Made by a program: the position numbers and the translations under genes. A stretch of DNA of 64,000 bases, from positions 391,373 through 455,372 of the forward strand of contig JAIXYQ010000006.1 in NCBI GenBank assembly GCA_027490145.1, given 5' to 3'. Under the pieces are notes generated by a model. That model searched no databases and was not told where the DNA came from. It saw only the letters and a list, made by a program, of their open reading frames with translations. Shown here piece after piece: positions 1 to 9,800 of the stretch (position 1 is its first letter; each line of letters starts with the position of its first letter). The DNA is from Planctomycetaceae bacterium (GTDB lineage: Bacteria; Planctomycetota; Phycisphaerae; Phycisphaerales; SM1A02).

Positions 1-1
1 G

Positions 2-985
2 ATCCGGCGGTGGAACCCGGCCGGCTTCGATGCATCGAAGCCGTTCGCGGCCAATCGCGGGTTCACGCCGCGCGGGCACCTCGATCTCGTGAAGCAGCAC
101 CGCATGGTCGACTTCGAGCGCGGCGTGAAGATGGCCGGCACGCGCCACTATGCGCTCACCGGCTGGGGCATGCGCCTGCACCAGGCCGTGCTGCGCATGG
201 CGTTCGACTTCATGACCGTCGAGAACGGGTTCACGGCGGTCGGCGTGCCGGTCATCGTGAAGGAAGAGTGCATGGTCGGCACGGGCTTCTTCCCGGCCGG
301 TCGCGAGCAGGCATACCACATCGAGGAATCCAAGCGCGGATCGGGCCATGACCTGTTCCTGACCGGCACCGGCGAGGTCGGGCTCATGGGCCTGCACGCC
401 GACGAGATCCTGTCGCACGACGACCTGCCGCTGCGCTACACCACGGTGAGCACCTGCTTCCGACGCGAGGCCGGTGCCGCAGGCAAGGACACGGCCGGGC
501 TGTACCGAATCCACCAGTTCGACAAGGTCGAGCAGGTCGTGGTCTGCAAGGCAGACGACGCCGAGAGCCGAGCCTGGCATGCGCGCATGCTGGGCTACGT
601 CGAGTCGCTCCTGCAGCGGCTCGAACTCCCCTATCGCCTGCTGCAGTGCTGCAGCGGCGATCTTGGCGTGAAGAACGAGGACATGATCGACGTGGAGTGC
701 TGGATGCCCGGACGCGGCGAGGCCGGCAGCGACGGCGTGCCGACCGGCGCGTACGGCGAGACGCATAGCGCCAGCCGCTTGGGCGATTTCCAGTGCCGTC
801 GACTGAACCTTCGGTACCGCGACGAGCAGGGACGCATCCACTTTGCGTACGCGCTCAACAACACGGTGCTTGCCAGCCCGCGCATCCTGATCCCGCTGCT
901 GGAGATCCATCAGCAGCAGGATGGATCGATCGCGATCCCTGCAGCCCTGCGTCCGTACCTGGGCGGCGCGGAGAGGATCGGCTGA
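2..985 (+). CDS. serS: Serine--tRNA ligase, C-terminal part (5' end outside window)
   Basis: Class II aminoacyl-tRNA synthetase that charges tRNA-Ser in the cytoplasm. The open frame runs in from the window edge; the stretch PRGHLDLVKQHRMVDF near the start matches the region just before SerRS motif 1, so the N-terminal coiled-coil arm lies upstream. Motif 2 is seen as TTVSTCFRREAG with the following Y-R-I-H-Q-F-D-K-V-E, and motif 3 as the N-N-T-V-L-A-S-P-R-I-L-I-P-L-L-E segment near the end. These are the ATP and seryl-adenylate contacts. The C-terminus P-x-L-R-P-Y-L-G-G is the normal SerRS ending, so the 3' end is complete. The next gene starts 3 bases after the stop. Very sure of family; only the start is missing. 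Confidence 0.96.
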   Translation: MRRWNPAGFDASKPFAANRGFTPRGHLDLVKQHRMVDFERGVKMAGTRHYALTGWGMRLHQAVLRMAFDFMTVENGFTAVGVPVIVKEECMVGTGFFPAGREQAYHIEESKRGSGHDLFLTGTGEVGLMGLHADEILSHDDLPLRYTTVSTCFRREAGAAGKDTAGLYRIHQFDKVEQVVVCKADDAESRAWHARMLGYVESLLQRLELPYRLLQCCSGDLGVKNEDMIDVECWMPGRGEAGSDGVPTGAYGETHSASRLGDFQCRRLNLRYRDEQGRIHFAYALNNTVLASPRILIPLLEIHQQQDGSIAIPAALRPYLGGAERIG

Positions 986-988
986 GCC

Positions 989-1717
989 ATGCGGCTGCGA
1001 TGGGGTCGACGATCGTCTGGTCGCGCCCCGAGCGCCATGACCGAGGCCGCTGCGCGCAGGACGGCGTGGGCCATCACGGCGATCACGGTCATCTTCATGG
1101 CCGTCGGCGGCTTCTTCGTCGTGCAGGGCGTGCACGAGTGGATGCTCGCGAAGGCGAGCGCCGCATGGCCCACCGTGACCGGCACGGTGACGCACAGCGA
1201 GGTCACGCGCCACACCAGCACGAGCAAGGGCCGGACACGGATCAGCTACAGCGCGCGGATCGAGTTCGACTACGAGATCGACGGCGTGACGATTCGAGGC
1301 GATCGCCTGACCTACAAGGTCACCTCGTCGTCGCAGTCGGGTGCGCAGGAGACCGTCGATCGCCATCCGGTCGGATCGACGGTGACGGTGTCGTACGACC
1401 CCGACGATCGCACCCGCGCCGTGCTTGAACCCGGCTGGGATTGGTCCAATGCGATCCCTGTCGGGGTCGGTCTGTTCGCGATTGCCTTCGCCGGCTTCAT
1501 CCGATGGCTCGTGCTTCGCGCCATGCGCAAGGCCGTGCAGCGGATGAAGGACCTTCAGGCGCAGGGCATCGATCCGGACTCGATCCCCGATGATGCCCAG
1601 CTTGCGAAGGCCCAACCCGACGCAACGGCGGTCGGGCCCTCGCCGAGCGGATCCCAGGGTTCGGGGCCCGTGGAGCTCAAGCCCACGTTCCATGACGACC
1701 TGCCCGGCTCCCGGTGA
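989..1717 (+). CDS. DUF3592 membrane protein
   Basis: 242 residues. A membrane segment at about residues 27-48 is followed by an extracytoplasmic beta-rich domain with the pattern W-P-x-V-x-G-T-V ... G-x-x-V-x-V-x-Y-D-P-x-D, the usual DUF3592 signature. A second membrane segment lies at about 154-172 and a charged, Pro/Ser-rich tail follows. Function of DUF3592 is unknown. The start at 989 has a purine-rich stretch (GAGAGG) about 13 bases upstream and sits 3 bases after serS; an ATG at 1037 would give a shorter N-terminus and cannot be excluded. The stop overlaps the start of the fucose synthase gene, suggesting co-transcription with it. Confidence 0.8.
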   Translation: MRLRWGRRSSGRAPSAMTEAAARRTAWAITAITVIFMAVGGFFVVQGVHEWMLAKASAAWPTVTGTVTHSEVTRHTSTSKGRTRISYSARIEFDYEIDGVTIRGDRLTYKVTSSSQSGAQETVDRHPVGSTVTVSYDPDDRTRAVLEPGWDWSNAIPVGVGLFAIAFAGFIRWLVLRAMRKAVQRMKDLQAQGIDPDSIPDDAQLAKAQPDATAVGPSPSGSQGSGPVELKPTFHDDLPGSR

Positions 1718-2667
1718 CGGCGCACTACCATCGCGGCGTGGACCATTCGGCACGGATCTTCGTCGCGGGGCACCGTGGCATGGTGGGATCAGCGCTCGTG
1801 CGCCGGCTCCAAGCGCGCGGCTACACCAATCTGCTGCTGCGGACACGCCAGGAGCTTGACCTACTGGACCAGCGCGCGACCCACGCCTTCCTGGCCGAGC
1901 ATCGGCCTGACTTCGTCTTCATCGCGGCCGCCAAGGTCGGTGGGATCCTAGCCAACGACACCTACCGGGCGGACTTCATCCAGCAGAACCTGCAGACCAT
2001 GCTGAACCTGGTGCACGGCTCGCACCTCGCTGGGGTCGAGCGGCTGCTGTTCCTAGGCTCGAGCTGCATCTATCCCAAGATGGCGCCGCAGCCGATCGCG
2101 GAGGAGTCGCTGCTCACGGGGCCGCTCGAGCAGACGAACGAGCCCTACGCGATCGCCAAGATCGCCGGCATCAAGATGTGTGAGAGCTACGCGCGGCAGC
2201 ATGGGCGGCACTACACCAGCGCGATGCCCTGCAACCTTTACGGTCCGGGCGACAACTACGACCCTGACGGCAGCCACGTGATCCCGGCGATCATCCGCAA
2301 GGTGCACCACGCGAAGGTGCGCCACGAACCGAGCGTCCCGGTCTGGGGCACGGGCACGCCGCGGCGCGAGTTCCTGTTCGTGGATGACTTGGCCGACGGC
2401 TGCATCCGACTGATGGAGCTCGGCTATGACGGGCCCTTCGTGAACATCGGCAGTGGCACGGACGTGACGATCCGTGAACTCGTCGAGACCGTGATGGATG
2501 TCGTCGGCTTCGCCGGAACGCTCGAGTTCGACACCACGAAGCCCGACGGCACGCCGCGCAAGCTCATGGACGTGTCACGCATGCATGCGCTCGGCTGGAG
2601 CGCCACGACGAGCCTGCGCGACGGACTGCGGATCGCCTACGACGACTTCCTCGCGCGGCACATGTGA
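1714..2667 (+). CDS. fcl: GDP-L-fucose synthase
   Basis: Short-chain dehydrogenase/epimerase family enzyme that converts GDP-4-keto-6-deoxymannose to GDP-L-fucose with NADPH, supplying fucose for surface glycans. The Rossmann glycine motif is seen as GHRGMVGSA near residue 20, the conserved AAKVGGI segment follows, and the catalytic serine lies in GSSCIYP with the YxxxK pair in P-Y-A-I-A-K. The L-Y-G-P-x-D-N-Y-D segment is typical of this enzyme rather than of general epimerases. About 317 residues, normal for the family. The GTG at 1714 overlaps the previous stop (GTGA); a second GTG at 1738 gives a start closer to the Rossmann strand and is equally plausible. Confidence 0.93.
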   Translation: MTAHYHRGVDHSARIFVAGHRGMVGSALVRRLQARGYTNLLLRTRQELDLLDQRATHAFLAEHRPDFVFIAAAKVGGILANDTYRADFIQQNLQTMLNLVHGSHLAGVERLLFLGSSCIYPKMAPQPIAEESLLTGPLEQTNEPYAIAKIAGIKMCESYARQHGRHYTSAMPCNLYGPGDNYDPDGSHVIPAIIRKVHHAKVRHEPSVPVWGTGTPRREFLFVDDLADGCIRLMELGYDGPFVNIGSGTDVTIRELVETVMDVVGFAGTLEFDTTKPDGTPRKLMDVSRMHALGWSATTSLRDGLRIAYDDFLARHM

Positions 2668-2683
2668 GCAGCCGCGCCGCCGC

Positions 2684-4804
2684 TCAGGGGCACGCGCCCC
2701 AGGCGCCCAGCAGCACACCCAGATCAGCCCCGTCGATCACGCCGTCGCGATTCAGGTCCGCCGGCCCGGCCGTCGCCCAGGCACCAAGAAGCACCCCCAG
2801 ATCCGCGCCATCGATCACGCGGTCACCACTGAGATCCGCCGGACAGGTCGGCCGGTAGCGCGCCAGACGATCGGGCCACTGCGCCACCCACAGGCTGCCA
2901 TCGCGGGGATCGAGTTCGATGGAGACCGGTGCATAGAGCCGCTGCGACGATGGCTCGAGCGGATCGAACTGGTCGAGAGTGCGGACCGCCGTGACCCGCC
3001 CCGAGCCATCGAGGGTGAATGCGCGGATCCAGTTCGACGTGAAGTCACCCGTCAGCATCACGCCACGCCAGTCAAGCGGCCATGCAGGATCGTTGACGAT
3101 GGGACCACCCACCGCGCAGAACCCGCTGAAGGGATCCCCCACCGCCCCGGCCGTGCCGCCGACGTTGGCAGTGGTCGCTGCATTGTTCGTGATCGTCGGC
3201 GTCCGCGCGAGCGAGGTGGCGTGGTTCCACTCGACGATCGGCCGACGGTGCTCGAAGGTCGGCAACGAGGCGGGCAGCGTCGGTGCGGGCTGGCCGGCTG
3301 GCACGAGGGCGATCGAGTCGAGGTTCGGTCCGCTGTTGGAAATCGTGGCCAGCCGGATCACCCGCGTGCCCGGCTGCAACGACAGCGTCGTCGACAGCAG
3401 GCGCCAGTCACCCCATGCACCGGTGCTCGGGAAGGTCCACAGATTCACCGCGACGGCACCGTCCACGCTCACCCGCAGCGTGCGCGAGGCGGTCACGCCC
3501 AGCGTGTAGCGCGCCAACAACGTGTAGGTGCCCGCCGACGGCACCTGCACCGTGAAGTCGATCCACTCACCGGAGTTCGTCTGGTAGTCGCGGTAGCCCG
3601 TGCCCTGGTAGCCACGGTCGTTGCCCATGACCGGTGCACCGCTCGCGTTGGCCTGTTCCGCCTGGATGAAGGCGAACGGATCGAGCGCCTGGTCAAAGGT
3701 CGGATCGAGTGACTCCTGCCTGAGGAGTTCACGGAACCTGTGCTGCGCGGGACTCCCCAGTCCGGTCGGCGCGTCGGGATTCAGCGTGCCGGCATCCCAG
3801 TAGCCATTGTGCACCGTGAGCCCCTCGAAGAGCGGCCAGCCGAAGTTCTGGCGCGGGGCGTCGCAGACCTGCACATCCTCCCAGGTGCTCCAGCCGACAT
3901 CCGCGATCACGATGCGACCGGGGTTCGCCAGTGCTGGATCCGTCGAACCCGTTCCGGGCTCGATCCAGGACCGGAACGGATTGCGCAGCCCGAGTGCGAA
4001 GACGCGGCTCTTGGCCGAGCGCGGCGCCGCAGCGTCGAACCATGGATTGCTCGGCACGCCGTCGCCGGTCGCCGGATCCAGGCGAAGCACCTTCCCGTTC
4101 AGGCAATCGATGAGCTGCGAGCGGAACGCGCCGATGTTCTCCTTGGCACGGAGGATGCCACGGGCGAGTCCGTCGTTGACCCAGCCGTCGGCGACCTGGC
4201 CACCGACGTCGACTTCGTTGTAGCTCGCGGCATCACCGGTGGTCGCCAGCAGCGTGCCGTCACGACCGAACATCAGGGTGCCTGGACCGTGTGATTGGTG
4301 CACGATCGGGATGCCGGTCGATGCACTCTCACCCACGAGCACCACACGGCTCGACGGGTCGACCGCCGTGAAGCCCGACTCGGGCGTGAGCCGATACCGC
4401 GTGATCCGACCAATGGTCGCGGTGAAGTAGGTGTCCGTAGCTGGGTTGTACTGCGGCGTGCCGGCGGCATCGAGATGGTGGCGATCGACGACGTACATCA
4501 GGTAGATGAAGCCGTTCTGCTCGATCTGCGGATGCGCCACGACCGACATGAGCCCGTAGTCGCGCCAGCCACCGACCTCGTCGCGAAGCGTGAGTGCGGG
4601 GTTCGCCGCTCGCGTTCCATCGGCTTCGAGGATCCACACCGCACCCTGGCGTTCCCACACGAGCGTGCGCCCCTGCGGCAGCGGCTCGGTCCCAACGACC
4701 TCGTTCCAGGCTCCGCCGACGAAGGACTTGGCGATGCCGACCGGGGGTGCGGGGTGGGCGGCCGCAAGGCCGAGCAGCACGATGGGAACGGCCGACTGGA
4801 GCAT
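2684..4804 (-). CDS. Secreted glucose/sorbosone dehydrogenase-like beta-propeller with inserted CBM and C-terminal dockerin pair
   Basis: 706 residues from the ATG at 4804, which begins a signal peptide (MLQSAVPIVLLGLAAAHPAP); a longer frame upstream lacks a signal peptide at its start. The N-terminal part resembles PQQ-dependent soluble aldose dehydrogenases (HQSHGPGTLMFGRDGTLL, later G-L-R-N-P-F-R). At about residues 365-510 a CBM6-like beta-sandwich interrupts the propeller (Q-A-E ... G-E-W-I-D-F-T-V, N-L-D-S-I-A-L-V). Propeller sequence resumes and is followed by two dockerin-like repeats of the form D-x-x-x-D-G-x-D-G-A-D-L-G-V-L-L-G-A-W. Substrate and PQQ use are inferred. It converges on the fucose synthase gene with a 16-base gap. 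Confidence 0.85.
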   Translation of the reverse strand: MLQSAVPIVLLGLAAAHPAPPVGIAKSFVGGAWNEVVGTEPLPQGRTLVWERQGAVWILEADGTRAANPALTLRDEVGGWRDYGLMSVVAHPQIEQNGFIYLMYVVDRHHLDAAGTPQYNPATDTYFTATIGRITRYRLTPESGFTAVDPSSRVVLVGESASTGIPIVHQSHGPGTLMFGRDGTLLATTGDAASYNEVDVGGQVADGWVNDGLARGILRAKENIGAFRSQLIDCLNGKVLRLDPATGDGVPSNPWFDAAAPRSAKSRVFALGLRNPFRSWIEPGTGSTDPALANPGRIVIADVGWSTWEDVQVCDAPRQNFGWPLFEGLTVHNGYWDAGTLNPDAPTGLGSPAQHRFRELLRQESLDPTFDQALDPFAFIQAEQANASGAPVMGNDRGYQGTGYRDYQTNSGEWIDFTVQVPSAGTYTLLARYTLGVTASRTLRVSVDGAVAVNLWTFPSTGAWGDWRLLSTTLSLQPGTRVIRLATISNSGPNLDSIALVPAGQPAPTLPASLPTFEHRRPIVEWNHATSLARTPTITNNAATTANVGGTAGAVGDPFSGFCAVGGPIVNDPAWPLDWRGVMLTGDFTSNWIRAFTLDGSGRVTAVRTLDQFDPLEPSSQRLYAPVSIELDPRDGSLWVAQWPDRLARYRPTCPADLSGDRVIDGADLGVLLGAWATAGPADLNRDGVIDGADLGVLLGAWGACP

Positions 4805-4991
4805 CGGTCGAAGGTAACACCGCTTCCGGCTGCCCCCCAACGGGACTTGCCCGACGACGGCCAGAAGGTGCCAAGAACCGACCAAGCGTGTGCTTCCTCA
4901 CAGGATTCCGCCCATGGCGTGCCCCAGGTGGGGGTGAATCCCCACATCGACCCAGCGCGAACGTCTCCGGCTCCCTTCCGCCGACACATCC

Positions 4992-6047
4992 ATGTCCATC
5001 ACCAGAACCACGACGCTGCTTGTCCTGCTGGCCCTCACCGCCCCCGCCGTCGCCGTCGACCTTTCGGCTCCCGGCGCGCTGGTGCCGTCGCGGCGCGACG
5101 TGACCGTGGTCAGGGCCGACGGATCGACCTTCCTGGCCACCCTGCATTACCCCGGCACCAGTACGGCCGTCGGCGCGCCCCTCGATGCCAGCGCCGGCCC
5201 GTACCCGATCATCGCCTTCGGCCATGGCTTCCTGTCGGCCGTCACGCTGTACCAGTCCACGGGCGCACACCTGGCCAGCTGGGGCTTCATGACGATCATG
5301 CCGCAGACGCAGGGCGGCCTGCTCCCGAGCCACGGCGCGTTCGCGGCGGATCTTGTGTCCAGCCTGAACTGGCTTGCCGCCCAGGGCGCCAGCAGCGGCT
5401 CGCCGTGGTTCGGTGGGGTCGATGCAAGCGCGCGCGGCGTCATGGGTCACTCGATGGGCGGCGGCTGCTCGCTGCTGGCCGCGCAGGCCGACCCAGGCAT
5501 CCGTTGCGCCGTGCCATGGGCCGCAGCCAACACGAACCCCAGTTCGATCACCGCGGCGCTCGGCGTCGAGGGTGCAACGCGGCTCATCGTCGGCAGCCAA
5601 GACACCATCGTCACGCCGAGCTCGACCGCGGCCATGTACCCCAACCTCGCGGGTGCATCCCAGCTGGTCACGATCACCGGCGGCTACCACTGCGGCTTCA
5701 TCGACTCATCGATCGCGTTCTGCGATTCGGGTTCGATCACGCGCGAGCAGCAGCTTGCGATCGTGCGGCGCGAATCGACGGAGTTCCTGCTGCTCTACCT
5801 GAAGGGGCAAGGCGCGCTGTGGGACGCCGTCTGGGGCGACCCACCGGCCGGCGCAGGCGTGGTGCAGCAGTCCACGCAGACGCCCGACCTCGATGGCAAC
5901 GGCCGCGTGGATGGCGCGGACCTGGGCTTGATGCTCTCGGCCTTCGGCACCAACGATCCGTCGCAAGCGGTCCGAGGCGACCTGAACGACGACGGTCAGG
6001 TCGATGGACGTGACCTTGGTGTGCTGCTGGCCGGTTGGACGGGCTGA
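4992..6047 (+). CDS. Secreted alpha/beta hydrolase resembling cutinase/polyester hydrolases, dockerin-tagged
   Basis: 351 residues with an N-terminal signal peptide (about residues 1-22). The nucleophile elbow is GHSMGGG with Ser154; the other triad residues are probably Asp204 in GSQDTIVTPSS and His233 in GGYHCG. The PWAAANTNPSS segment upstream of the acid, the oxyanion-side GHGF and the spacing of the triad all resemble bacterial cutinases and PET hydrolases (dienelactone-hydrolase superfamily). Substrate is not shown: other secreted esterases share these features. The C-terminus has two dockerin-like repeats (D-L-D-G-N-G-R-V-D-G-A-D-L and D-L-N-D-D-G-Q-V-D-G-R-D-L). No clear ribosome site; it is divergent from the dehydrogenase gene with 187 bases between them, which likely hold both promoters. 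Confidence 0.85.
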   Translation: MSITRTTTLLVLLALTAPAVAVDLSAPGALVPSRRDVTVVRADGSTFLATLHYPGTSTAVGAPLDASAGPYPIIAFGHGFLSAVTLYQSTGAHLASWGFMTIMPQTQGGLLPSHGAFAADLVSSLNWLAAQGASSGSPWFGGVDASARGVMGHSMGGGCSLLAAQADPGIRCAVPWAAANTNPSSITAALGVEGATRLIVGSQDTIVTPSSTAAMYPNLAGASQLVTITGGYHCGFIDSSIAFCDSGSITREQQLAIVRRESTEFLLLYLKGQGALWDAVWGDPPAGAGVVQQSTQTPDLDGNGRVDGADLGLMLSAFGTNDPSQAVRGDLNDDGQVDGRDLGVLLAGWTG

Positions 6048-6054
6048 GCCGGGG

Positions 6055-6819
6055 TCACTCCGCCGACGGCGTGAGGTCGGGCTTCGTCGTCCAACGCGGT
6101 GACCAACCGGGCTTGTCCACGCGCTTGCGCAGCACGACCGTGTTGTCCAGGTCGAGGTCCGAGGTCCAGATCCAGCGCGCCCCGGAGAAGTCATGCTGGA
6201 AGAAGGGTTCCTTGGGATCGATCCTGTCCTGTGGGTACTCCGTGGCCTGATCCCATGAGGCATCGTCGAAGCCCACGGCGAACCAGTCCTTGGGCAACGG
6301 CTCGCTGCGGACCTTGGGATTGGCCGTGTCACGGTCGATGGGACCATGCATGAAGCACTTGGCCTTCCAGGATGCGTCGGTGACGGTGCCGTCGGCGAAT
6401 CGCAGGATGAAGCCACCATCACCGATCTGCCGGCCGTACTCGCAGCCCGTCACGGGATCGGCGTTGTCCTTCGCGAGCACCGCGATCGTCATCGGGTACT
6501 CCGGCAGCAGGTCGATCGCGACCACGTTGTGCGGCAGGAAGTCGATGCTGTCGACCGCGACCTGCTTGCCGTTGACGTAGAGCATGAACCAGTTGTCGGC
6601 GTACATCGCGCCCTTGATCGTGTCCGACATCGATGGCTTCACGATCCCGTCCTGCGGTGGCTTGCGTGCACCGCGCCCCTGACGGTTGCCCTGGCCACCG
6701 CCCTGCTTTCCCTTGCCGGGCGGCGGTGGCTGCTGGTCACCGTCCTGAGGGGGCTGCTGCGCAAGGGCGAGCGACACCAAGGTTCCGGTGGCGATGATCG
6801 CGATGGTCCTGGGATTCAC
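6055..6819 (-). CDS. Small secreted protein of the ECF/sulfatase operon, beta-sandwich-like, function unknown
   Basis: 254 residues from a GTG at 6819 that overlaps the upstream stop (GTGA), the same coupling used by every junction in this operon. A signal peptide covers about residues 1-21, followed by a Pro/Gln/Gly-rich tract of about 30 residues and then a globular part with Y-A-D-N-W-F-M-L-Y-V-N-G-K and W-F-A-V-G-F-D-D-A-S-W. The W-x-x-x-x-F-D-D-S-x-W pattern is common in galactose-binding-like beta-sandwich domains, which is the best fold guess. It ends W-I-W-T-S-D-L-D-L-D-N-T-V-V-L-R-K, also common in that fold. No catalytic motif is visible. Last gene of the operon. Confidence 0.75.
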   Translation of the reverse strand: MNPRTIAIIATGTLVSLALAQQPPQDGDQQPPPPGKGKQGGGQGNRQGRGARKPPQDGIVKPSMSDTIKGAMYADNWFMLYVNGKQVAVDSIDFLPHNVVAIDLLPEYPMTIAVLAKDNADPVTGCEYGRQIGDGGFILRFADGTVTDASWKAKCFMHGPIDRDTANPKVRSEPLPKDWFAVGFDDASWDQATEYPQDRIDPKEPFFQHDFSGARWIWTSDLDLDNTVVLRKRVDKPGWSPRWTTKPDLTPSAE

Positions 6820-9800
6820 TTGGACTCCTTCTTCGACGGTGCGACTGCGCGGGGACTCAGCTCGTAACGATCGATGATGGTGCCGTTGGGTTCCTTCGCA
6901 CCGCCACCGCCGCGACGCCCGCCGCCGCCTTGGCCGCCGCCCTGCTCGCCACCGGCAACGGCCGTCCGCACGAACTCCACGCTCGCCGAGTCCGGCGCGA
7001 CGTTGATGCGCACGTGGCCCGGGCTGCCGTGCAGCGTGCCGCTGGTGTAGCCGTACTGGGCAGCGCTGCGGGTGTTCCCCGCCGGGTTGCCCGGCTGGGG
7101 CACGCACTGGTAGTGCACGCCATCGCGCTGGCTGTGCACGTAGAGGTGATCGTGCCCGTGGAAGACGGCATTCACCCCGTGCTTGGCGAGCAGGTCGTGG
7201 ATCGGCATCGGCCACCCGGCGCGGTGTTCCTTGAAGCCCGGCGATCCATCGGCGTTGAGCCCACCCCACTCGAAGTACGGCGAGCTCTCGACGCCGCCCC
7301 GTGACTCGCTGCCGCCCATGCCGCCCACCAGGTGGTGGATGAACACGAAGCGGTAGCGCGCCTTCGACGACTCGAGGGTGCGCGTGAGCCAGTCGTACTG
7401 CTCGCGGCCGAGCGTGGCGTTCCAGCTGGCATCGGTCGGCTTGAGCGGTTCATCACTCGGGCGCTCGGGGCGCTCGCCCTGACCGCCGCCCTGACCACCG
7501 CCTTGACCGCGTCCGCCTTCACCGCCTTGGCCGCCACCCTGCTGGCCGCGCGCGCTGCCGCCGCCGCCCTTGCCGACGCGTCGGCTGGTCGACCAGAACG
7601 GATCGAGCATGATGAACTGTGCATCGCCCCAGGTGAAGGCGTAGTAGTTCGCACCGCGTCCGTCATCGAAGCCGGTCTTGCCGGTGTACATCGAACCATC
7701 GATGACCGGCTCTGGGAAACGCATGGTCCGCTCGCGGTAGGACCATGGGCCGATGTCATCGTCCGCGGTGCCCGAGTCGCCCTTCTCGCCGTCGTGGTTG
7801 CCGAGCACCATGAACAGCGGTGCGCTGTGGCAGAGCCTGCTGAAGTACCACCGCTGCGCGTCGTACTGGGGCAGCGTGCGCTGGAAGTCCCGGCCGCGCT
7901 TGTCCGTCATGAAGGTGTCGCCAAGATCGACGAAGAGATCGGGCTTCGCCGCAAGCATGTTGGCGAGCGTCTGCTCGTACACGCGCGGATCGACGCCCTG
8001 GTCCAGGTGCGAGTCGGCCTGCACCGTGAAGGTGAAGGACTCGCCGGCGGGCCGTGGGGTGTGGAACGACGACTCCTCCCCGTGGCTGGGCTCGCCGCCG
8101 GCGGACGCGCGCCACAGGAAGCGATAGCGGTACGACGCATCCGGGGCGAGCCCATCCATGGTGAAGCTCACAGGCGTTCCAGCCGTCATCGGCTGCTGCG
8201 GCGTCGTGCGCCGCGCTGCATCGCCGTCGCGCCAGAACTCGACCTGACCGATGCGGTCGCTCGAGGCCACGACGCTGGCCGTCATGGCATCGCGCGTGGG
8301 GCGTACGAGGATCACGTCGTGATCATGCGCGGGGACATCGGTCTTGAACGCGGTCATGCGGGCAAGCAAGCCGCCTTCGCCGCCTTGGCCGCCGCCGCCT
8401 TGACCGCCGCCCTCACCGCCACCTTGGCCGCCTCGACGACCGCGACCACCTTGGCCTTGACCTTGTCCCTGACCTTGGCCCTGACTTTGGCCCTTGCCCT
8501 GGGGCGCATCGGTCGCACCGTCCTGGCGGGCATAGCGCAGATCGACGCTGGCACTGCCGAGCGTGGACTCCTTGATCGCATCAAGCAGCTGCGCGCGCGT
8601 GGCACCTTCCTTCAACTTCGGCTCCGCCGACAGCGCGTAGACCGTTACCGTGTAGACCTTTTCACCGCGGCCCTGCGAGCACGGCGGCGCGTACTCCGCG
8701 CGGCGTGACATGGTGTTGGAGCCCCAGGTGCCGATGCTCGCGTCGCCGAGCTTGAGTTCCGTCGTCGACGCGGGGATGCCCCACACGACCATGTACACAT
8801 GCTCATCGCCGTCCGGTGGCACGTGATGCATGGCGATCGCCAGGCTCTTCGCCGCGGCGGGCGCCTTCGCCCAACTCAGCGCGGGGCTCTTGCCCGCGCC
8901 GTCACAGGTGCACTGCACATCGAGCAGGCCCGCTGCATCGAGCGATCCGCACGAGAGCGCAAAGCCATCCTTCGGCGGAGCTGCACCATCTCGCGGCGGC
9001 TTCCCGCCTGCGCCGCCCTGGCCTCCGCCGCCGCCACCACCGCCCTGGCCACGCCGCTGGCCGCCGCCTTGTCCACCTTGACCGCCACCACCCTGGCCGC
9101 CTCGACCGCCGCGTGGCTGGTCGCCACCCTGGCCACGGGCGCGCGGCATGTGTTCCTCCACGCGCTTCTCGCCATCGGGACCGATGAACTCGAAGATGAC
9201 CTTGCCGCCATCCTCGACCCGGTAGTTCACGAACGATGCCTTGCCGCCCACCTCGTACCGCAGTGACCAGGCCTTGGGCCCGGTCTGCTCGAAGCCGGTG
9301 ATCGATGCTCCACGCAACGGCGGCAGCGCAGGCCGCACACCATTCGCGCGCGGCTGCGGGATGACCTGCGATTCGTTGCCGGTGCCCTCGAGCTGCACCT
9401 TGCCGCGCAGGCCGCCGTTGATGTACGGGAAGGTCTTCGAGGCGTGGTAGTGGTACGAGCGCGTGCCGCCGTCGAAACCCTGACCCTTCGGCACCTCGCA
9501 GAAGTGTCCGTTCAGGTCATCGAGCGGCTCACGCGAACCCAGCGGGCACGCCAAGTCCTGGCCCTGCTTAGCCTTGGGGTCAAAGAGCCCGTAGACCGGG
9601 AAACCATCAAGCGCGAACGCAATCGGCTTGCCCTTGCCCACGATCGTCTCGATCGCCAGCGGCGCCGCGTGATAGTGGTAGTCGTCGCCACGGCCGCAGT
9701 GGCCGCCGAACTCATCGAGTTCGCCGATCGCGTAGCTGTCGCGGCCACCGTTGTTCAGCGCATTGAAGATGGGAATCCCGTTCGCGGCCAGGGCCACGGC

